Origin: Desulfarculales bacterium UBA696
GTDB lineage: Bacteria; Desulfobacterota; Syntrophobacteria; Syntrophobacterales; Syntrophobacteraceae
Direction of reading: 5' to 3'
Assembly (NCBI GenBank): GCA_002298995.1
Contig: DBMO01000023.1
Location: 1 to 30,065, forward strand
Length of the DNA stretch: 30,065 bases
The notes under the pieces were generated by a model. That model was not told the DNA's origin and searched no databases. It saw only the letters and a program-made list of their open reading frames with translations. A program made the translations under genes and the position numbers. Every line of letters starts with the position of its first letter. Within the stretch, counting starts at the first letter, position 1. Shown here piece by piece: positions 1 to 8,281 of the stretch.

Positions 1-69
1 AACCGATTTGAGCAACAGCCCCTGAACCTGTGCCCACCCTACGATTCTACATGGAACGGCGGCATTAAC

Positions 70-1098
70 TCAAGTCTTCAGCAGCGATCCGACCGCCCCG
101 AGCACGTCTTCAACTCCGATTTCGTCCATGCACCGGTGGTGCTCCTTGGGGCACCTTCTTTCGAGGCATGGAGCGCATTCTATCTCTTTTCGAACAATTC
201 TGAAATTGGAGCAGAGCGGAGATGTGGTCGTATGATCGGTTGGACCGAAAAGCGCCACGACAGGCCTGTCGAACGCCGCCGCGACGTGCATCGGCCCCGA
301 ATCGTTCGTAACGACCAGTTCCATCCGCGAAAGTAGGGCCATCATCTCGCGAACAGTAGTTTTTCCGATCATATTGAGACTGTGAGAGCGCATCGCGCCT
401 TCGATATCGGTCCCGATTTGCGTCTCTCCGGGTCCTCCCACGAGAAGGACCTTGAATCCATAATCGGACACCAGGGCATCGGCAACCGCCGCAAACCTTT
501 CCGGAAACCATCTCTTGGCCGATCCGTAAGCCGCGCCAGGGTTTACTGCTACCCACCCGCCGCCGCCCAGAACCTTGGCGGCGCTGTTCTTTTCCTCATC
601 GGTGCAAAAAAGTCGAAGCTCCGGTTCGGGGATTGCGATTCCGAGTTTTTCCACGGCATTCAAATAGTACCCGACGTGGTGGAGCTTCAGCGTATCTTTT
701 TTTATGGGCACGGAATGGGTAAGAAGCAGCCGGCGCCCGTCGGTTGCGTATCCGGCCCGGCTGCCGATCCCGGCAAGCCTTGCCATTATTGCCGCCTCTA
801 TCGCATTCTGGAAAAGAATCGCCAGGTCGAACCCCTCACCGCGAAGCATGGAGCTAAACCTGAAAAGTCCACTTACTCCCCGGTGCGGCCCTTTCTTGTC
901 GTAGACTATCACACGGTCGCACCAGGGATGAGGGCTCATAAGCTCAGAGACAATCGGGTTTGCCACAAGGACTATCTCGGCTTCGGGAAACGCCGCCCGT
1001 ATCGCCCCCAGGGCTGGGGTGGTCATCACCGCGTCGCCGATCCAGTTGGTGGCCCGCACCAATATTTTGCGGGTATTCGCGGTATCAAGGAAGCGCAT
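70..1098 (-). CDS. waaF: Lipopolysaccharide heptosyltransferase II (GT9 family)
   Basis: Glycosyltransferase family 9 enzyme, predicted to add the second L-glycero-D-manno-heptose from ADP-heptose to the LPS inner core on the cytoplasmic face of the inner membrane. The 342-aa length is normal for the family. The N-terminal acceptor domain opens with KILVRATNWIGDAVMTTPAL, the WaaF-type start. The C-terminal donor domain holds NPGAAYGSAKRW and VVTNDSGPMHVAAA, the ADP-heptose-binding region, then FGPTDH. The tail CAPCLERRCPKEHHRCM is the Cys-rich end typical of WaaF rather than WaaC. The start is ATG with only a weak GAG-type ribosome site. It follows the binding-protein gene by 26 bases, so co-transcription from the right is possible although the functions are unrelated. 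Bases 1-69 downstream hold no gene I can identify. The family is secure; heptosyltransferase II rather than another GT9 is likely. Confidence 0.88.
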   Translation of the reverse strand: MRFLDTANTRKILVRATNWIGDAVMTTPALGAIRAAFPEAEIVLVANPIVSELMSPHPWCDRVIVYDKKGPHRGVSGLFRFSSMLRGEGFDLAILFQNAIEAAIMARLAGIGSRAGYATDGRRLLLTHSVPIKKDTLKLHHVGYYLNAVEKLGIAIPEPELRLFCTDEEKNSAAKVLGGGGWVAVNPGAAYGSAKRWFPERFAAVADALVSDYGFKVLLVGGPGETQIGTDIEGAMRSHSLNMIGKTTVREMMALLSRMELVVTNDSGPMHVAAAFDRPVVALFGPTDHTTTSPLCSNFRIVRKEIECAPCLERRCPKEHHRCMDEIGVEDVLGAVGSLLKT

Positions 1099-1124
1099 CG
1101 GTTATCTCTGATCTGGCTGTGTAA

Positions 1125-2306
1125 TTATTTCAGCAGCACCCATTTGCCGTTTTCAACCTTTACCATCACCATTGAATCGGTCTGGAGACCGTTGTGGTCC
1201 TCCGGGGTGAGGTTGTAAATTCCACTCACGCCTATGTAGCCTTTGGTCCCCTCGATTGCTTCCCGCAGCTTGTCGGGCTCGGTGCCTGCCTGCCTTATAG
1301 CGTTCGCGACCAGGTAAATGGCATCCCATGCATACCCAGAATGGGTGTTTACCGGGTACTGGCTGTCAAACTTGTACTCGTCTTTGTAGAGCCTGATGAA
1401 CTCCTGGATCACTTTCTTTTGCGGGTCGGCATCGGGGAGCTGGTCCACAACCATAACCTTGGTCGAGGGCATGATGGAGCCGTTTGCGGCCTCACCGGCA
1501 AGCTCGATGTACTTGGGATCGGGCTGGCCGTGGCACTGGTAGAGCGGGAAGGTCAGGCCGAGTTGTTTTACGTTCTTTGCAACCCGCGCCCCAGCCGGGC
1601 CGATTGTCCAGCAGATGAGCGCCTGCGCTCCGCTTCCCTTGATCTTGAGAAGCTGGGGAGTCATGTCGGTATCGGTTGCGGCAAATGATTCGCGGGCGAC
1701 TATCTCGATCCCGAATTCGGGGGCCAATTGGTCAAGCCATGCCTGGCCGTCTTTTCCAAATCCATCGGTTGCGGTCAGCAGGGCAATCTTTTTCTGGCCC
1801 TGAGACTTTATGTACTCGTAGAGTTTCTTTACCGCTACCGAGGTCCTCTGAGGGGTTTTGAAGGTCCACTTGAACGGGCCGAATTTCCCGCCGGCGATAA
1901 CCGGATCGCCGCCGATGGTCATGACAATCGGTACGTGCGCTGTATCTTCGATATAGGGTTTTACCGCCATTCCTTCATCGGTTCGTGTCGGCCCGATCAG
2001 GGCTACTACCTTTCCCTCTTCCACCAGCCGCTTGGCCTCGATCAGCGCCTTGGTCGGATCGCTTTCGGTGTTGCCGGTCTCCAGCTTTATCTGGCGGCCT
2101 CCGACCCCGCCCTCCTTGTTTATCTTGTCCACCACCATCTGGGCAACCAGCCTGGTAGGCTCTCCAATTGACGATGCCGGACCGGAGAGAGCAAAAAAAG
2201 CTCCTATTTTGATCGGTTCCTGCGCCGTTGCGCCTAACGGGGCCAAAACAAGCAGCAGGGCCGAAAGTGCAAGGACCACATTCCTGGCTGAAATTCCGGA
2301 TTTCAT
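1125..2306 (-). CDS. Branched-chain amino-acid-type ABC transporter substrate-binding protein
   Basis: Periplasmic ligand-binding protein of the LivK/Peripla_BP_6 type, expected to deliver a small ligand (branched-chain amino acid, amide or aromatic acid) to an ABC importer. From the chosen ATG the protein is 393 aa with a clear Sec signal peptide (SGISARNVVLALSALLLVLA, cleavage near ATA-QEP). The mature part begins IKIGAFFALSGPASSIGEP and continues with the bilobed type I fold. An ATG 15 bases upstream is in frame, but the bases between encode a GGAGGAGAAGG ribosome-binding site for the downstream ATG, so the shorter form is preferred. No permease or ATPase gene of the transporter lies next to it. 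The neighbouring acyl-CoA ligase suggests an aromatic or branched acid ligand, which is inference only. Confidence 0.87.
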   Translation of the reverse strand: MKSGISARNVVLALSALLLVLAPLGATAQEPIKIGAFFALSGPASSIGEPTRLVAQMVVDKINKEGGVGGRQIKLETGNTESDPTKALIEAKRLVEEGKVVALIGPTRTDEGMAVKPYIEDTAHVPIVMTIGGDPVIAGGKFGPFKWTFKTPQRTSVAVKKLYEYIKSQGQKKIALLTATDGFGKDGQAWLDQLAPEFGIEIVARESFAATDTDMTPQLLKIKGSGAQALICWTIGPAGARVAKNVKQLGLTFPLYQCHGQPDPKYIELAGEAANGSIMPSTKVMVVDQLPDADPQKKVIQEFIRLYKDEYKFDSQYPVNTHSGYAWDAIYLVANAIRQAGTEPDKLREAIEGTKGYIGVSGIYNLTPEDHNGLQTDSMVMVKVENGKWVLLK

Positions 2307-2415
2307 TTCCTTCTCCTCCATTTGTCCTGCATCAATTCAATAAGGCAAATCGGCATATCTGTAGGGTCGAAGAGTTTTATCGCGCCCGCCGCCTGCTTTA
2401 TTGCCCCCCCTCCGC

Positions 2416-3711
2416 TCAGTCCTGCGCCCTGTTGTCGAAAACCCGCTTGCTTTTGCGCTCGGTTCTGGGCAGGGTGCCGTATTCGACCAGTTCAACCTGC
2501 GGCCTTACCATTATCTGCCTGCGAAACTCCGATGTAATTTCCTCGGCAAGCCCTTTTTCGGCGTCCGGAGAATCGGTTCCAAGCATTTCCACTTTGACCA
2601 CCATCAGGTCCCGGCCGTCTTCTTTTCTGAACAGGTGGACCTGGTATTCGCTGCCGACCCCGGGGATCTGGGAAAGTACGTGATCGATTTGTCCCGGATA
2701 GATATTTACGGCCCGGAAGATGAACATATCATCCGAGCGTCCCAGGATGTGATCGTGGCGCGGCAGAAGGTTTCCACAGGCGCAGGGTTCGGTGATGAGG
2801 CGGGTGAGGTCCCGCGTGCGGTATCGGATGAGGGGCGACCCCTCTTTTCTGAGAGTTGTGACAACCATTTCGCCGATCTCTCCCGGAATTACCGGTTCCA
2901 GGGTCTCGGGATTAACTATCTCCAGTATGAAATAGTCCGCCCAGTAATGCACTCCGTCGTGGGCAATACATTCGAGGCCGGTGCCCGGCCCGTATAATTC
3001 CGTCAGGCCTGGAATATCGAACAAGTGTTCGGCCCCTGTAATTTCCTGTATCCTCTGGCGCATCTTGCGGCTGTGGCGCTCGGCCCCGAAAATGAATTTT
3101 TTTAGCGAGAGCCTGTCCCGCTGACCTCTTCGCTCGATTTCCTCGACCATCAAGAGCGCCATGGATGCCGTCGAGCAAAAGACCGTGCTTTGCAAATCCT
3201 CGAGCAACTGGCAGTGCATTTCCGTGTTGGCGGGTCCAACCGGTACGGCCATTGCCCCGAAGCGTTCGCATCCGAGCTGAAAGCCGGCCCCGGCCGTCCA
3301 CAACCCGTAGCCTACGGCTATCTGGACCCTGTCGCTGACCGAAAGCCGCGCCATCTCGAAGCACCGGGCGAACATATCGGCCCAATCGTTTATGTCTTTT
3401 TGAGTGTAGCAAAGCACTTTGCGCTTGCCGGTCGTGCCGGAGGACGCATGCACACGAACGATTTTCTCGAACGGGACAGCGCGAAGCGGAAACGGGTAGT
3501 CCTCTCGAAGGTCTGCAGTTGTTGTAAAAGGGAGCCTTCTCAGATCATCAAGACTGCGCATCATTTCCGGGCTGACACGGGAATCATCCAGCTTCTTGCG
3601 ATAAAATGGGGAGTTATTATATGCGTGCGACACGGTCCACTTAAGACCCTGAAGCTGAAGGGCCGGCAAATCTTCCATATCTTCCGGGACCGGCATGAAG
3701 GACCTGCTCAT
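2416..3711 (-). CDS. paaK: Phenylacetate-CoA ligase family protein
   Basis: AMP-forming acyl-CoA ligase of the PaaK group, which activates phenylacetate or a related aromatic acid to its CoA thioester in the cytoplasm. The protein is 431 aa from the preferred start, the usual PaaK length. The phosphate-binding motif HASSGTTGKRKV is at residues 88-99. The adenylate-binding region GLTELYGPGTGLEC follows, and the C-terminal PaaK domain includes RTRDL and IFRAVNIYPGQID. A longer in-frame start at 3777 exists, but the ATG at 3711 has AGGAG ten bases upstream and gives the normal family N-terminus. The gene leads a minus-strand run with the binding protein, 109 bases away, suggesting uptake and activation of one substrate. 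Many anaerobes carry several PaaK paralogs of unknown specificity, so phenylacetate is not proven. Confidence 0.85.
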   Translation of the reverse strand: MSRSFMPVPEDMEDLPALQLQGLKWTVSHAYNNSPFYRKKLDDSRVSPEMMRSLDDLRRLPFTTTADLREDYPFPLRAVPFEKIVRVHASSGTTGKRKVLCYTQKDINDWADMFARCFEMARLSVSDRVQIAVGYGLWTAGAGFQLGCERFGAMAVPVGPANTEMHCQLLEDLQSTVFCSTASMALLMVEEIERRGQRDRLSLKKFIFGAERHSRKMRQRIQEITGAEHLFDIPGLTELYGPGTGLECIAHDGVHYWADYFILEIVNPETLEPVIPGEIGEMVVTTLRKEGSPLIRYRTRDLTRLITEPCACGNLLPRHDHILGRSDDMFIFRAVNIYPGQIDHVLSQIPGVGSEYQVHLFRKEDGRDLMVVKVEMLGTDSPDAEKGLAEEITSEFRRQIMVRPQVELVEYGTLPRTERKSKRVFDNRAQD

Positions 3712-3780
3712 TTCTTGCGTACTCCTCTTGCCTCTATTGCGTATTGTTCCTGACGGCGCGAAGGTTTCCCATATCATAAA

Positions 3781-3900
3781 TTGGGGAATTGAGGAATTGG
3801 GGAATTCAGGACTTTAAGGAATTCGGGAAGACCGCGGAATTTTAGGGCAAGGGATAAGTTAATTGCTCAAATCCCTAAAATTCCTTAAATTGCCCAATTG
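3781..3900. repeat. AATT-rich degenerate repeats with inverted arms
   Basis: The left half carries repeated GGAATT units (about 3785-3842); the right half carries their complement. Perfect arms are GGAATTTTAGGG at 3836-3847 with CCCTAAAATTCC at 3873-3884 (25-nt loop), and TTAAGGAATT at 3814-3823 with AATTCCTTAA at 3879-3888. These pairings compete for the same right arm. The block sits between the divergent paaK-like and DUF6599 genes and has no coding sign. It looks like a degenerate intergenic repeat rather than a terminator, because no T-run follows. Confidence 0.6.
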
Positions 3901-3980
3901 CGTCTGGATTTAATTCATGAAATCCCTTAAATCCATTCTATTCCATAAATCAATCTTTACTCATCTTTACCCAATCTTCC

Positions 3981-4009
3981 TTGTCTGGCTCTTAACAGGT
4001 TGATATTAT
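3981..4009 (+). promoter_or_regulatory. Sigma70-type extended -10 promoter for the redox operon
   Basis: The -35 is TTGTCT (3981-3986), followed by a 17-base spacer and a -10 of TATTAT (4004-4009). TG at 4001-4002 gives an extended -10. Transcription would begin near 4016, about 45 bases before the DUF6599 start codon. The site is predicted from sequence alone. Confidence 0.5.
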
Positions 4010-4060
4010 TCCCTTCAATTTTTCAGACCCGGCTGGTTGGATGCCGGGCAGGGGGATTTC

Positions 4061-5065
4061 ATGGCACATCCCGGAAGGGTCGAGACCTGCGTGGGCCTGC
4101 TTGTACTGGCAGTTCTGGCGGGTATTCTCGGCTCGATTCTGACCGTTCAGTCACTCTACGACCCGGCGCTTTTCAAGGCACTCGAATTGAAAGGGAATGC
4201 CGCGGTAACAGGGCTCATACCTCAGCCGAAAAGTGCGGGGAAATCTCTCGTCGGTCTTGCGCCGGAGGGTATCATGGCGGCCGGCGGCGAAGAGACGTTC
4301 GACGCGGAAACGCTCTCTGATAAAATCGACGGCAAGGCCGAACTCTACCTTTCATCCGGGTTCATCGGTCTTACAACCCAGCGATTCTCCAGAGCGGAGG
4401 ACCCGAAGAGCTGGTTCGAACTCTACATCTACGATATGGGGGAAGACAAGAACGCCTTCTCTGTTTTTAGCCTTCAGAAGCGCAGGGACGGCCAAAAAGC
4501 CGATCTCGGCGACTTTTCATATAGCACCGAAAACGCGCTCTTTTTCGCTAGCGGATCGAAGTATGTCGAAATCGTAGCGGCTGAAACAGGTCTGGGAGAC
4601 CAGATGTTATCAATGGCAAAGAAGATCGCCGGGGAACAAAAACCGGCGGAAACTGCCGAAAAGAGCGAATTTGCCCTCTTTCCTGGGGAATCGCTCGATC
4701 AGGGCTCTATATCTTTGCACATGAGCGATGTTTTCGGCTTCGCGGGTTTGGACAACGTATATACCGCCAAGTACCAGGTGGGCGGCGAGGATGTGACCGC
4801 ATTTATTTCGAAGCGGAAAGACGCCGATGAATCCACCGCCCTGGCTGCCGAGTACGGCCGGTTTCTCATCGAGAACGGAGCAACGGAGTTGGGAGAAATT
4901 CCCGGAGCGCCTGGGTCAAAGGTTTTCAAGATTTTCGATACCTTCGAGGCCGTGGTATTCAACGGCCCCTTCCTTGCCGGAGCGCACGAGGTTGAAAACC
5001 GGGGCGCCGCCGAGGAAATAGCCGCCCGCATCTACCGCAAGCTGGAAGGGGCAGCCAATGAGTAA
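4061..5065 (+). CDS. DUF6599 family membrane-anchored protein
   Basis: A 334-aa protein with one N-terminal hydrophobic segment (residues about 10-29) that is a signal anchor or uncleaved signal, so the bulk should lie outside the cytoplasm. The two similar halves (about 80-185 and 205-325) both contain phrases on surface residues and error, such as SSGFIGLTTQRF and ELYIYDMG. This matches the DUF6599 family, which I recall next to DUF362 genes in Desulfobacterota; its biochemical role is unknown. A TTG codon at 4037 is in frame, but the ATG at 4061 has a GGGGG ribosome site just upstream. It is the first gene of the operon and overlaps the DUF362 gene by 8 bases (ATGAGTAA), a sign of translational coupling. 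I infer a structural or accessory part in the redox system encoded downstream. Confidence 0.75.
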   Translation: MAHPGRVETCVGLLVLAVLAGILGSILTVQSLYDPALFKALELKGNAAVTGLIPQPKSAGKSLVGLAPEGIMAAGGEETFDAETLSDKIDGKAELYLSSGFIGLTTQRFSRAEDPKSWFELYIYDMGEDKNAFSVFSLQKRRDGQKADLGDFSYSTENALFFASGSKYVEIVAAETGLGDQMLSMAKKIAGEQKPAETAEKSEFALFPGESLDQGSISLHMSDVFGFAGLDNVYTAKYQVGGEDVTAFISKRKDADESTALAAEYGRFLIENGATELGEIPGAPGSKVFKIFDTFEAVVFNGPFLAGAHEVENRGAAEEIAARIYRKLEGAANE

Positions 5066-6068
5066 AAAGATTCCAAAGATTCCGGAGGAAGCCGCGCGGG
5101 CCGGAATGGACCGGCGCGACTTCATCATCAGGTCGGTCAAGGCCGGAGCAGCGCTCGCCGCGGCAGGGGGCCTCGGCTACTTTCTGTATGACCCGGCCGG
5201 TCCCGGTCCGGCACCCGAAACATCCTCCCTTGCCCTCCCGGATTTTTCCATTCCGGAAGCCGGGAAGAAAATCGCCATAGTTACCGGCCCGGATCGTGCG
5301 AAATCGGTAAACTCAGGCCTCAAGGCGGTTGGGGGAATAGAGACTTTCATCAAAAAAGGGGACCGTGTCCTAATCAAGGTAAACGCTGCTTTTGCCACCC
5401 CGCCGGCCCTGTGCGCCACTACCCACCCGGAGATCCTCTCCGAGCTGGTTCGGCTCTGCCTTGCCGCTGGGGCGGCATCGGTCGCGGTTACCGATAATCC
5501 GATAAACAACCCCGAGAGCTGTTTCGAATTGAGCGGCATAGGCGAGGCGGCCCGCTCTTCGGGGGCCTCCCTTATTTTGCCCAAAGACTCCTTGTTTTCC
5601 AATTTGACCGTGCCGGGGGCGAACTTTATCAGGAACTGGCCCGTACTGCTGGGGGCTTTCCAGGGAGTGACCAAACTCATCGGCCTCTCACCTATAAAGG
5701 ATCACCACCGGAGCGGGGCCTCTATGTCGATGAAAAACTGGTACGGCCTCATAGGCGGCAGGCGCAACATTTTCCACCAGGACATCCATACATTCATCCG
5801 CGACCTGGCGCTGATGGTAAAACCGACGCTTGTCATACTTGACGGCACTTTCACAATGATTTCCAACGGACCGACGGGCGGGTCCATCTCAGACCTGAAA
5901 AAGACAGATACCGTAATCGTGAGTACCGACCAGGTGGCCGCCGACGCGGCCGGGGCGGTACTGCTGGGCAAAGTGCCGGCAGACCTCCCCTTCCTAGTCA
6001 AGGCGGAACAGGCTGGAGCCGGGACAACCGATTTCGGCTCGCTCAATCCGGTTCGTGTGACGGCTTGA
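5058..6068 (+). CDS. DUF362 domain protein with Tat signal
   Basis: A 336-aa DUF362 protein. The N-terminus has a twin-arginine signal (MDRRDFIIRSVKAG, Arg 19-20) followed by an Ala/Gly-rich hydrophobic stretch, so export in folded form to the periplasm or its membrane face is predicted. The DUF362 core is recognised from VLIKVNAAFATPP, CATTHPEILSELVRL and VAVTDNP, and from the later GLIGGRRNIFHQDIHTFI and LVILDGTFTMISNGPTGG. Unlike many DUF362 proteins it carries no ferredoxin-type CxxCxxC cluster; its few cysteines are scattered. Tat export nevertheless suggests a folded or cofactor-bearing protein. It is coupled to DUF6599 by overlap and separated from the polyferredoxin gene by 196 bases. 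The function of DUF362 is not established. Confidence 0.85.
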   Translation: MSKKIPKIPEEAARAGMDRRDFIIRSVKAGAALAAAGGLGYFLYDPAGPGPAPETSSLALPDFSIPEAGKKIAIVTGPDRAKSVNSGLKAVGGIETFIKKGDRVLIKVNAAFATPPALCATTHPEILSELVRLCLAAGAASVAVTDNPINNPESCFELSGIGEAARSSGASLILPKDSLFSNLTVPGANFIRNWPVLLGAFQGVTKLIGLSPIKDHHRSGASMSMKNWYGLIGGRRNIFHQDIHTFIRDLALMVKPTLVILDGTFTMISNGPTGGSISDLKKTDTVIVSTDQVAADAAGAVLLGKVPADLPFLVKAEQAGAGTTDFGSLNPVRVTA

Positions 6069-6264
6069 GATTCACCCAGAGGTTGCGGAGATCGCGGAGA
6101 ATGCAGGTAAAATCTTTTCCAACCACGAAAAGCGCGAATCAAGAATGTTGATAGCAAGAATATGGTTGGCCGAGGAGCAGCAAGACCCAACATTACATTT
6201 CAGTCTCCTCCGCGGCCCTTGCTCTTCATGGTTTATCATCGCCGTATGAAAATTCGAGATATTA

Positions 6265-8187
6265 ATGAAAATCACAATTATCAGACGCATCAGCCAGGTT
6301 TTTTTCTTCGCCCTTTTCGTATGGTTTTGCATTGCGGCAACTTTCGGGCAGGCAATGTGGCAGCTCCGGGGTTGGCCGGTTAACTGGTTTTTGCAGCTGG
6401 ACCCGCTGGTTGCGCTTGCAAACCTTATCACCACACGCTCGCTTTACAGCGGGCTGGCCTGGGCGCTGGCAACCATCGGGCTGACGATCGTTCTGGGCAG
6501 GTTTTTTTGCGGCTGGGTCTGCCCGTTTGGGTCCATTCACCATTTCGTGGGCTACATGGGATCGCGGGGGCGCAAGGCCTCGGAAAGAATTGACGTAAAC
6601 CGCTACAGGCGGGCGCAGAAGATAAAATATTACATCCTTTTCGGACTGCTTTTCGCGGCGGCGGGCGGGTTGATAGCCTATTTTTGCGAATTGTCCGGAC
6701 TAAACCCCGTTCTGCCGGTGATTTTCTTCCTGGCGGTCGCGGCGATTGCTTCGCTTTCAGCAAAGTCGGTTCAGGGCGCAACAAAAATCTCGACCGCCAT
6801 GATCGCTCTTGCCGGGGTCTCGGCAGTGGGGCTTTTTGGGCGGCTTGACGGAGTTGTTGCGGCATCCCTTCAGACGGGACTTCTCGATCCAATCCCCCTT
6901 GTGTACCGCTCGTTTAACCTTGTTCTGCTGCCGCTTTCCGACTCCGCTTTTCACTTTACGTCAACGGTACAGCGCCATTACGGCGCTACATGGCTGATCG
7001 GCTCCATCTTTGCCGCGGCGGTGCTGCTGAATTTATACATACCACGCTTTTACTGCCGCTTTGTATGCCCGCTCGGCGCGCTCTACGGAATTCTTGGGCG
7101 GTACGCTATCTGGCGGGTTGGCAGGAAATCTGGGAAATGCTCGGGATGCAGGCTTTGCGATTCCCGGTGCGAAGGAGCATGCGAACCCGGAGAGCAGATC
7201 CGCGTTCACGAGTGCGTGCTCTGTATGAACTGCTTGCATACCTGCAAAGATGATTTGGTCGGCTATCACACCTTTAGGTCTGCTTCGGGCGAGGTGACGG
7301 ACCCCGATCTTTCCCGGCGTGGATTTCTGGTCGCATCGCTGTCGGGTATCGCCGCCGTACCGCTTATAAGAATTGATGGAAAACTTGACCGGAATTGGGA
7401 AAGCACCCTGATACGGCCTCCGGGGTCTCTTGCGGAACCCGAGTTTTTGAACCGCTGCATCAAGTGCGACCAGTGCGCGCGCGTCTGCCCCACAAACGTA
7501 ATCCAGCCCGACGAATGGAATAGCGGTATAGAAAGCTTGTGGACGCCGACCCTCAATTTTCGCACCGGGTCGAGCGGTTGCCAGATGAACTGCGTCGCAT
7601 GTGGCCATATCTGCCCGACAGCCGCCATTCGCCCCATCAGCTTGGAAGAAAAGCTCGGACGCGGCCCGTTCGAAAAAGTCGGTCCTATCAGGATCGGGAC
7701 AGCCTTTATCGACCGCGGCCGGTGTCTGCCCTGGGCCATGGACAAGCCCTGCATCGTCTGCCAGGAAACCTGCCCGGTCAGCCCCAAGGCGATATTTGTC
7801 AAGGAATCGTTCGTCACCGTGCGCGGCGGATCTATCGATGTCGCCGGGGCGAAGGGGGCGGTAATCGAGCTGGCCAGGCCCACGATCCAGGCCGACCGCT
7901 TCGGCACCGGGGATTTTTTCGTGCTCTTCGATAGCGGTTCCTCCAAAATGAGGAAGCGCATCGTGTCAAATACCGAAGGAGCCATTACCATCGAGCATGG
8001 CGCGGACCTCTCGGGGGTGAAGAATATCGAGCTGCAGGTGCGGCTGCAATCCCCCCAGGTGGACCCGGAACGGTGTACCGGGTGCGGGATTTGCGAGCAC
8101 GAGTGCCCCGTCAGCGGACTCAAGGCTGTTCGGGTGAGCGCCGAGGGCGAATCGCGGCATAGGAAGCATTCACTTTTATTAAAATAA
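6265..8187 (+). CDS. NapH/NapG-like membrane polyferredoxin fusion
   Basis: A 640-aa fusion of a NapH-type membrane ferredoxin and a NapG-type Fe-S protein. The first 280 residues hold several membrane helices with the paired motifs CGWVCP (82-87) and CRFVCP (264-269), typical of quinol-linked NapH/YccM/NosR proteins. Cys-rich sites follow at 292-306 and 317-327. At 350-370 lies a twin-arginine-like motif with a hydrophobic stretch (SRRGFLVASLSGIAAVPL), as at the start of NapG, but internal here. Four more Cys groups come after it: 398-408, 439-450, 487-503 and 604-614. It probably passes electrons between the quinone pool and an extracytoplasmic partner; the adjacent exported aldo/keto reductase is the obvious candidate. 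The start follows family similarity because the ribosome site is weak. The family is secure; the electron partner and direction are inferred. Confidence 0.87.
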   Translation: MKITIIRRISQVFFFALFVWFCIAATFGQAMWQLRGWPVNWFLQLDPLVALANLITTRSLYSGLAWALATIGLTIVLGRFFCGWVCPFGSIHHFVGYMGSRGRKASERIDVNRYRRAQKIKYYILFGLLFAAAGGLIAYFCELSGLNPVLPVIFFLAVAAIASLSAKSVQGATKISTAMIALAGVSAVGLFGRLDGVVAASLQTGLLDPIPLVYRSFNLVLLPLSDSAFHFTSTVQRHYGATWLIGSIFAAAVLLNLYIPRFYCRFVCPLGALYGILGRYAIWRVGRKSGKCSGCRLCDSRCEGACEPGEQIRVHECVLCMNCLHTCKDDLVGYHTFRSASGEVTDPDLSRRGFLVASLSGIAAVPLIRIDGKLDRNWESTLIRPPGSLAEPEFLNRCIKCDQCARVCPTNVIQPDEWNSGIESLWTPTLNFRTGSSGCQMNCVACGHICPTAAIRPISLEEKLGRGPFEKVGPIRIGTAFIDRGRCLPWAMDKPCIVCQETCPVSPKAIFVKESFVTVRGGSIDVAGAKGAVIELARPTIQADRFGTGDFFVLFDSGSSKMRKRIVSNTEGAITIEHGADLSGVKNIELQVRLQSPQVDPERCTGCGICEHECPVSGLKAVRVSAEGESRHRKHSLLLK

Positions 8188-8281
8188 AGACTGAAAAACC
8201 TTTAAAAGAGCAGGGGAACCGGTCCCCCCGCACCCCCCAAGATTTATACTCTTCTATCCTGGACTCTACCTGGAGAAAAAT

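Noticed and set aside
1..69. Possible start of another minus-strand gene at the left edge
   Set aside because: Too short to judge; a GTG-started frame runs off the edge without a recognisable motif.
382..1218. Plus-strand open frame opposite the heptosyltransferase
   Set aside because: Shadow of a clear GT9 gene; no ribosome site and no recognisable motif.
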